Of a stretch of 64,000 bases of DNA, positions 59,490-64,000 are shown one piece after another. The translations under genes were made by a program, and so were the position numbers. Source of the DNA: Torreya grandis (lineage: Eukaryota > Streptophyta > Pinopsida > Cupressales > Taxaceae); contig JARHVA010001922.1 in NCBI GenBank assembly GCA_037957365.1, positions 1,078,501 through 1,142,500 on the forward strand. Reading direction: 5' to 3'. The stretch's first letter is position 1, and every line of letters starts with the position of its first letter. Under the pieces are notes generated by a model. The model made no database searches, was not told the DNA's origin, and saw only the letters and a list, made by a program, of their open reading frames with translations.

Positions 59490-59960
59490 AGTAAAGGTCT
59501 TTAGACATTGCACTTTGATGGTGCATGAGATACATAAGGTTTTAGCATTGGGAATGTTTTGAAAAACCCCAAAGGAAAACAATATCTAACTTATTTTAGA
59601 TTATAGTTTGCTTGTACTAATAATTTAGTATAAAATGAAACTATTACTTTAGGATTTCAATTTCCAATCAAACATAAGGTAAAGGAAATATTAGTCTATG
59701 ATGATTCAAAATTAATTGTTAATAAGGTCAGGAGTAGATATCAATGTAAGCTTTCTTATTTAATAAAATATAAGTTTAGAGCTTGGGATTTAATTGAGTA
59801 TTTTGATTTGTTTAATATTGTTTCCTTGCCTATGGAGTAAAACCAACTGGTGGATGCTCTACCTTCAACAATAACAAACTTGGTGCCTCTAGAGGCTTTG
59901 AACTTATAGAAGTTCATTGTGGAAGTAATTTCATGCCCCTCTATGCCAAACAACATCAAT
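59490..59960 (+). pseudogene. Extra RNase H of F, upstream of RT (broken)
   Basis: The frame reads LHFDGA at 59507, GFSIGNVLKNPKGKQYLTYF, ACTNN, then VYDDSKLIVNKVRSRYQCKL and LIEYFDLFNIVSLPM, and ends with LVDALPS near 59850. These are the motifs of the same RNase H type that in element A lies after RT. Here the acidic residues (D in FDG, E in the NET/YEA position, D in DDS, D in VDA) are all still visible, unlike in A. Two or three stops lie inside. It follows protease and precedes RT by about 450 bp, whose connector includes INHFQVF and ENQIPNGMFSLEKMF. I recall plant polyproteins with this order, so it is not a rearrangement unique to this copy. Confidence 0.85.
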
Positions 59961-60379
59961 CACTTCCAAGTTTTTGATGATGATAATAAAATAATATAAT
60001 CTAAATTATTGATGAATAGGATGAAAGTTATATACAAAACTCACATCATAATGAAGATGGAATAATCCAACTCAAGGAGAACCAAATCCCCAATGGCATG
60101 TTCTCCTTAGAAAAAATGTTTGACATAGATAAATAGATAAATGAAGCTAGACAATCCAAGGTGAGTGGAAAAGATTATAACTTGGAAATCTTGGGAATGA
60201 GCAAAGTGTTAACATCAGGTTAGTTTGCACTAATGAAAATCTGAATAAAGTTGCTTCCATTCTTACCAAGTTAAAAGATGTCATTTCCTAGTCATATGAT
60301 GATCTTAAGATATTTGATACTAGTGTGATTACTCACACTATCCCCTTAATAGATCCTAAAAACCCTTTAGACAAAGATA

Positions 60380-61150
60380 AAGGCCAGTGAATATAGTAAT
60401 AAAACCACTAATTTATAAGGAAGTGAAGAAATTGATAGATACAAGGATAATATTCCCCATATGACACTTGACCTAGGTTGTAAATCTGGTTCTAATCTAA
60501 AATAAGAATGGAGAAATAAGACTCTATGTTGATTTCATAAAATTGAATAGATCCTCAGAGAAGGATAATTATCTATTTCCATACATAGATGAGGTCATTC
60601 AATTAGTGAGTGGGTCTAGAATGATTTCATTTTTTTATGGTTTTTTAGGCTACAACCAAGTCCTAGTGAATAAAAATGATAGAATGAAAACTTCCTTCAC
60701 CACTAAGTAGGGAATGTTTATATACAAGTGAATACCATTTCGATTAATTAATGTAAGAGTAACTTTCCAATGATAAATGGACCATGCATTATAAGGATTA
60801 ATAGGTAAGTGCATCATTATTTACATGGATGATCTAACATATTTTCTAAAAATAAAGGTAATCACATGATGCATTTAGAATAAGTGTTGGAGAAGTGAAA
60901 AAGGTATGGCATTTCTTTAAACCCTAATAAAAGTATCTTCTGTGTAACTGAAGGTAAACTTCTAGGATATGTAATCACCTAGGAAGGTATGACTATTGAA
61001 CTTTATAAGATAAACATAATTTCAAATGTAGAAATCCCTAACAACAAAAAAGAGTTGAAATCTTTCTTTGGAAAGATTAATTTTGTAAGAAAATTAATCT
61101 TTGGTTTTTTAGAGATTATAAGACCACTCAATATGATGCTAAAGAAAGAC
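60380..61150 (+). pseudogene. Ty3 reverse transcriptase of F (broken)
   Basis: Recognisable blocks are VKKLIDTRIIFPI (about 60426), NLVLI, NGEIRLYVDFIKLNRSSEKDN (about 60510-60575), FPYIDEVIQLVSGSRMISF, GYNQVLVNKNDRMKTSFTT (about 60650-60710) and the catalytic box IIIYMDDLTYF with YMDD intact at 60822-60833. LLGYVIT-like and IPNNKKELKSFFGKINFVRK text near 61025-61095 ends the thumb. Frame changes and stops occur, for example where TGG and CAA are expected. It is preceded by the extra RNase H and followed by its own RNase H. Confidence 0.88.
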
Positions 61151-61179
61151 ACAAAGATATAATGTACTACTAAATAAAA

Positions 61180-61640
61180 TAAGACATTAAGGATGTTATA
61201 TTCAAGTTTCTATTCTGATAAGTCCTAATTTTAGTAAAGACTTTTGTCTATACTCTTTTGCTTCTGATCACACTGTTACCACTATCTTAACACATAAAGA
61301 AGATGGAAAAGATAAGAATATAGCATTCATGAGCACCAATTTAAAGAGTGTATAACTGAATTATCTTATTTTGGATAAGCAAACCTATGCTCTGATGAAG
61401 GCCATCATGAATTTTAGACACTACATCCTAAGAAACAAGACATATGCCATAGTGTCTAATCTAACTGTCAGGTTGATGCTGGGATAAAATAAACTTGGAG
61501 AAAAAAGAGGGATGTGGATGACCAAACTCCAAGAATATGATATAGAAATAAAATTTGATAATTTGGTTAGAGGCCAAGGTCTAATCTAACTCATTGCAAA
61601 TATTGATCCACATATTGATGTTTTATAGGCTAAAGTGGGT
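61180..61640 (+). pseudogene. Ty3 RNase H of F (broken)
   Basis: The domain reads SPNFSKDFCLYSFASDHTVT at about 61220, AILTHKEDGKDKNIAFMSTN-like text, LNYLILDKQTYALMKAIMNF, HYILRNKTYAIVSNL and MWMTKLQEYDIEIKFDNLVRGQGL, ending near 61600. This is the ordinary Ty3 RNase H that directly follows RT; the Glu of the second motif (usually Y-x-x-x-E) appears within LDKQTYAL as Gln, so one acidic residue may be lost. It continues into the connector toward integrase with HIDVL and a frame change. Confidence 0.85.
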
Positions 61641-61839
61641 CAAGTATCTAGTGATGATTGGTAAAAGGATATTGTTAACTATTTTCTACATGGAATGTGT
61701 CCCCCACACCTTAAAAAAAGAGCATGAAAGGGCCCTTAGGCTGAGATCATCTCATTTTATGATAAAAAAGGAGTCATGTATAGAAAAATTATGAGGGTAT
61801 CTATTTGAAATGTGTTTCTAGAGCTGAAGCCATATAAAT

Positions 61840-62930
61840 CTTGAATAATTTCCATGAAAAATTAGGAAGTGGTCACCCTTCAGGGTATATCACATCACAT
61901 AAAATATTAAGAGTAGCCTACTATTGGTAAATCATATTCAAATATGCCCATGCTCATGTGATAATGTGTCATCAATGTCAAGTATTTGATTAATAAGAAA
62001 CAAAGTCAGCCATGTCTTTGTAACTAGTAGTTGAAGTGAAGCCATTTTCATAATGGGGTCTTGACTTCGTAAGAGTGGTAAATCCTAACTCCTTAATAGG
62101 ACATAAATTTTTACTCACTTTCATTGATTATTTCACTAGGTGGACTAAAGTAATGACCACCAAGAATAGTAGAGTGATCGATGTCATCAAATTTATAGAA
62201 TAAAATGTCATCACTCAGTTTAGGATGCCCTTGTCTTTAGTATGCGACAATGGCCTAGCCTTTGCTTCAGTTGAATTCACTGAGTGGGCATATGATAATC
62301 AAATAGTTATCAAGTCTACCTCAAACTACTACCCTTGGGATAATGGACTTATAGAATCTACCAATAAAAACTTAATGAATGCCATCAAGAAAGCTGTAGA
62401 GAAGAAACCAAGAGAATGATAGTCCCTACTAAATTATGATTTATGGATAAATAGAATGAGATATAAATAGGTGATTAAGGCATCCCCATTCCTACTGGTC
62501 TATGGGTAGCAACCTATCTTTCCTATCACATTAAAGTTTCCCACCTATGAGTTTATGGCCGAGTACATAGAAGATGATGAAAGAGTGTAGTCTCAAATAT
62601 TGAACATCATCTAAATGGAAGATGCCAGAGATGAAGCATTAAATAATTTTAGAAAGCATCAGGATGTTGTAAATAGATGGTTTAATAAATGAGCCAAAGT
62701 TAAATCATTATGCATATCAGACTTGGTCCTACTATAGGACAAGGCTTATGAGAAGAAGGGACAACACGACAAGTTCACTCTTCTCTAGATTAGACCATAT
62801 CACGTGGTATAAATACTAGATAAAAATGCATTCAGGCTCAAAGAATTGTAATGGAATGACTTAACCTTTCCAGTCAATGGGTATTACATGAAACATTATT
62901 TCTCTACCACTCTATCATAAATTCTAGAAG
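61840..62930 (+). pseudogene. Ty3 integrase of F (broken, DDE complete)
   Basis: The zinc finger shows HPSGYITSHKILRVAYYW and MCHQCQ (CHQC at 61967-61978). The core has WGLDFVRV with the first Asp at 62062, VCDNGLAFAS with Asp at 62246 and GLIESTNKNL with Glu at 62354. The last two are 36 codons apart, the canonical D-35-E. The best open part is 62225-62419. SPFLLVYG and QPIFPITLKFPTYE follow, then a C-terminal part with DLVLL, KKGQHDKFTLL, RPYHVV and FRLKEL. All three catalytic residues survive, but several stops (for instance after EKKPRE) break the frame. Confidence 0.9.
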
Positions 62931-63147
62931 GATAATAAGCTTGTTTAGAGTTAGAGTAGGTAAGAGTAGAGTAGTTTCCTTTCTTTCTTTATTTTCCTAT
63001 TGTGTTCTTTTTCGCTTTCCTAATTTTCTTTCTTGATGTGTTCTTTCTCATTTTTTTCTTGTTGTCTTTTTTATATTGTGTATTATAGTTTAGTAATAAG
63101 TCCTCTAGATAAGAATTCATTGGCTCAATTTGTGTTAGTTTGGTCTT
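62931..63147. other. Post-integrase spacer with polypyrimidine tract
   Basis: 62978-63080 is strongly T/C-rich on the plus strand ('cctttctttcttt', 'ctttcttgatgtgttctttctc'). No coding is visible. It lies between the integrase end and the polypurine tract. Confidence 0.6.
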
Positions 63148-63165
63148 AAAAATGGGAAGAAGGGA
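63148..63165 (+). other. Polypurine tract of F
   Basis: 'aaaaatgggaagaaggga' is followed one base later by TG at 63167, the form expected for second-strand priming next to an LTR. Confidence 0.6.
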
Positions 63166-63166
63166 T

Positions 63167-64000
63167 TGATGGTTTTAAATATTGGTCAACCAAAGTTTGG
63201 AAACCTCTAGTAGTGTTCCAATTTATAAAATTTGGATGGGGTTAATTGGATTTTAGTTTTATCATGAAAATCCTAAGTCATTTTAAGACTATAATAAAGT
63301 TTAGATGATTGAACATTTACTTGAATGAATGTTTGAATATGTGTGGACCATCATACTATAACTTAAATTCACTAGGTAAATTTCCAAGGTGGAACTTGAT
63401 ATCTGAAAGTAAATTACATCTAGATTATGTCTTGATAAAACCTTACACCTAGCTAATTTTGGTTCCCAACCATTCTACTTTATGAATATAGGTATAAAAA
63501 AAATGATACATGAATGAAGTGAAATCATAAACTACTTTCAGATTCCATGAATGGTTATTTAGGAAATCTTTACCAAGGCTATAGATACTTGGATATAGTA
63601 GAGTAAGGCCCAAAATGGAGCCAAAGGTATCTCTATTGGGGCTATGGACATCTCGTTGGTAGTATAACAATGCCTAAACCATCCTTAACTGAGAAAAGTA
63701 TAATCATATAAAATATAAATAATGCTTAAGTCATTTCATGTTTAATGTCTTGAAACTTGAAAGTTGTCATTCTTGAACCCAATGGAAATGGTTAAGGAAC
63801 CTCAAATAACACACATAGTATGATTGTCTATAAGGTTTAAAAACTATTTCAAATTTGTGGAATTTCATTAGTTTTGAAAAGTGGTTTTAATGCTGACTAA
63901 AGATCATAATGAGATAACTAATTTTTGATTCCTCTATGAATAAAATATATAGATTCTAACATTTTGTAATGTTTCCCCATAGAGGTCACCATTTGTTGAT
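63167..64000 (+). repeat. 3' LTR of F, partial (runs off the window)
   Basis: The sequence after the polypurine tract starts TGATGG and has no coding content; the minus-strand frame 63670-63449 is considered chance. No TATA box shared with 56326 was seen, so that part should lie beyond the window end. Confidence 0.5.

Larger units (their letters stand above)
56132..64000 (+). mobile_element. Ty3/gypsy element F, nearly complete
   Basis: An LTR remnant with TATA box is followed by a leader, gag, protease, an RNase H, RT, a second RNase H, integrase, a polypurine tract and the start of the 3' LTR, which runs to the window end. The order differs from element A in having the extra RNase H before RT. 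Most catalytic residues of RT and integrase are intact, but stops are frequent. The 5' LTR seems cut short on the left by element B. Confidence 0.88.

Noticed and set aside
1..64000. tRNA, rRNA, snoRNA or miRNA genes
   Set aside because: No tRNA-like A and B boxes with a cloverleaf, no rRNA core sequence and no clear precursor hairpin were recognised by eye; a covariance-model scan would be needed to exclude them.

Overview
The window looks like nuclear DNA from a seed plant with a large, repeat-rich genome. It is AT-rich, no host gene could be recognised, and nearly every coding trace belongs to plant LTR retrotransposons. A conifer- or cycad-like genome would fit the density and age of the elements, but the sequence does not prove it. 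All coding remnants are broken by stops and frameshifts. The ORFs of 60-170 codons are fragments of these remnants or chance frames.

Layout, left to right. (A, 1-6655, +) is the 3' half of a Tat-lineage Ty3/gypsy element: reverse transcriptase, RNase H, a second (archaeal-type) RNase H, integrase, then a 3.1 kb 3' LTR. (D, 6700-9497, +) is a Ty3 gag-protease remnant of another family whose coding ends without a reverse transcriptase. 9498-13940 has no recognisable gene. (E, 13950-17040, -) is a minus-strand gag-protease remnant with leader and TATA box. 19950-20605 is the first copy of a ~0.65 kb repeat (X). 20.9-22.6 kb holds palindromic GGTCAA/TTGACC motifs, and 22990-23728 is a one-frame remnant of an unknown protein.

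The best-resolved structure is 25958-40600. A second copy of X is split by a Ty1/copia element (26039-40000). That element's 3' LTR is itself split by a minus-strand element without recognisable genes (G, 34210-39872, 1.19 kb LTRs). A further ~2 kb insertion interrupts the copia RNase H (about 31.73-33.75 kb). Target duplications plus the paralogous unbroken copies give the insertion order X, then copia, then G.

From 42.44 to 46.01 kb lies a ~1,190-codon degenerate ORF (C) of unrecognised function, directly followed by an LTR-like promoter region. (B, about 46650-56131, +) is an element with Tat-type LTRs related to the LTR of A and a primer-binding site, but no pol. It carries a degenerate ORF containing three tandem arrays with periods of 63, 21 and 57 bp, all whole codons. 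(F, about 56132-64000, +) is a nearly complete Ty3 element in the order gag, protease, RNase H, reverse transcriptase, RNase H, integrase, 3' LTR. F and A thus carry the extra RNase H on opposite sides of the reverse transcriptase.

Functionally this is a graveyard of copy-and-paste elements. Gag would package the RNA, protease would cut the polyprotein, RT/RNase H would make cDNA and integrase would insert it. B and G lack these functions and would have needed them from other elements. Many stops fall where CAA, CAG, CGA or TGG is expected, as methyl-cytosine deamination would produce. Boundaries marked approximate were judged by eye; no alignment or database search was possible.
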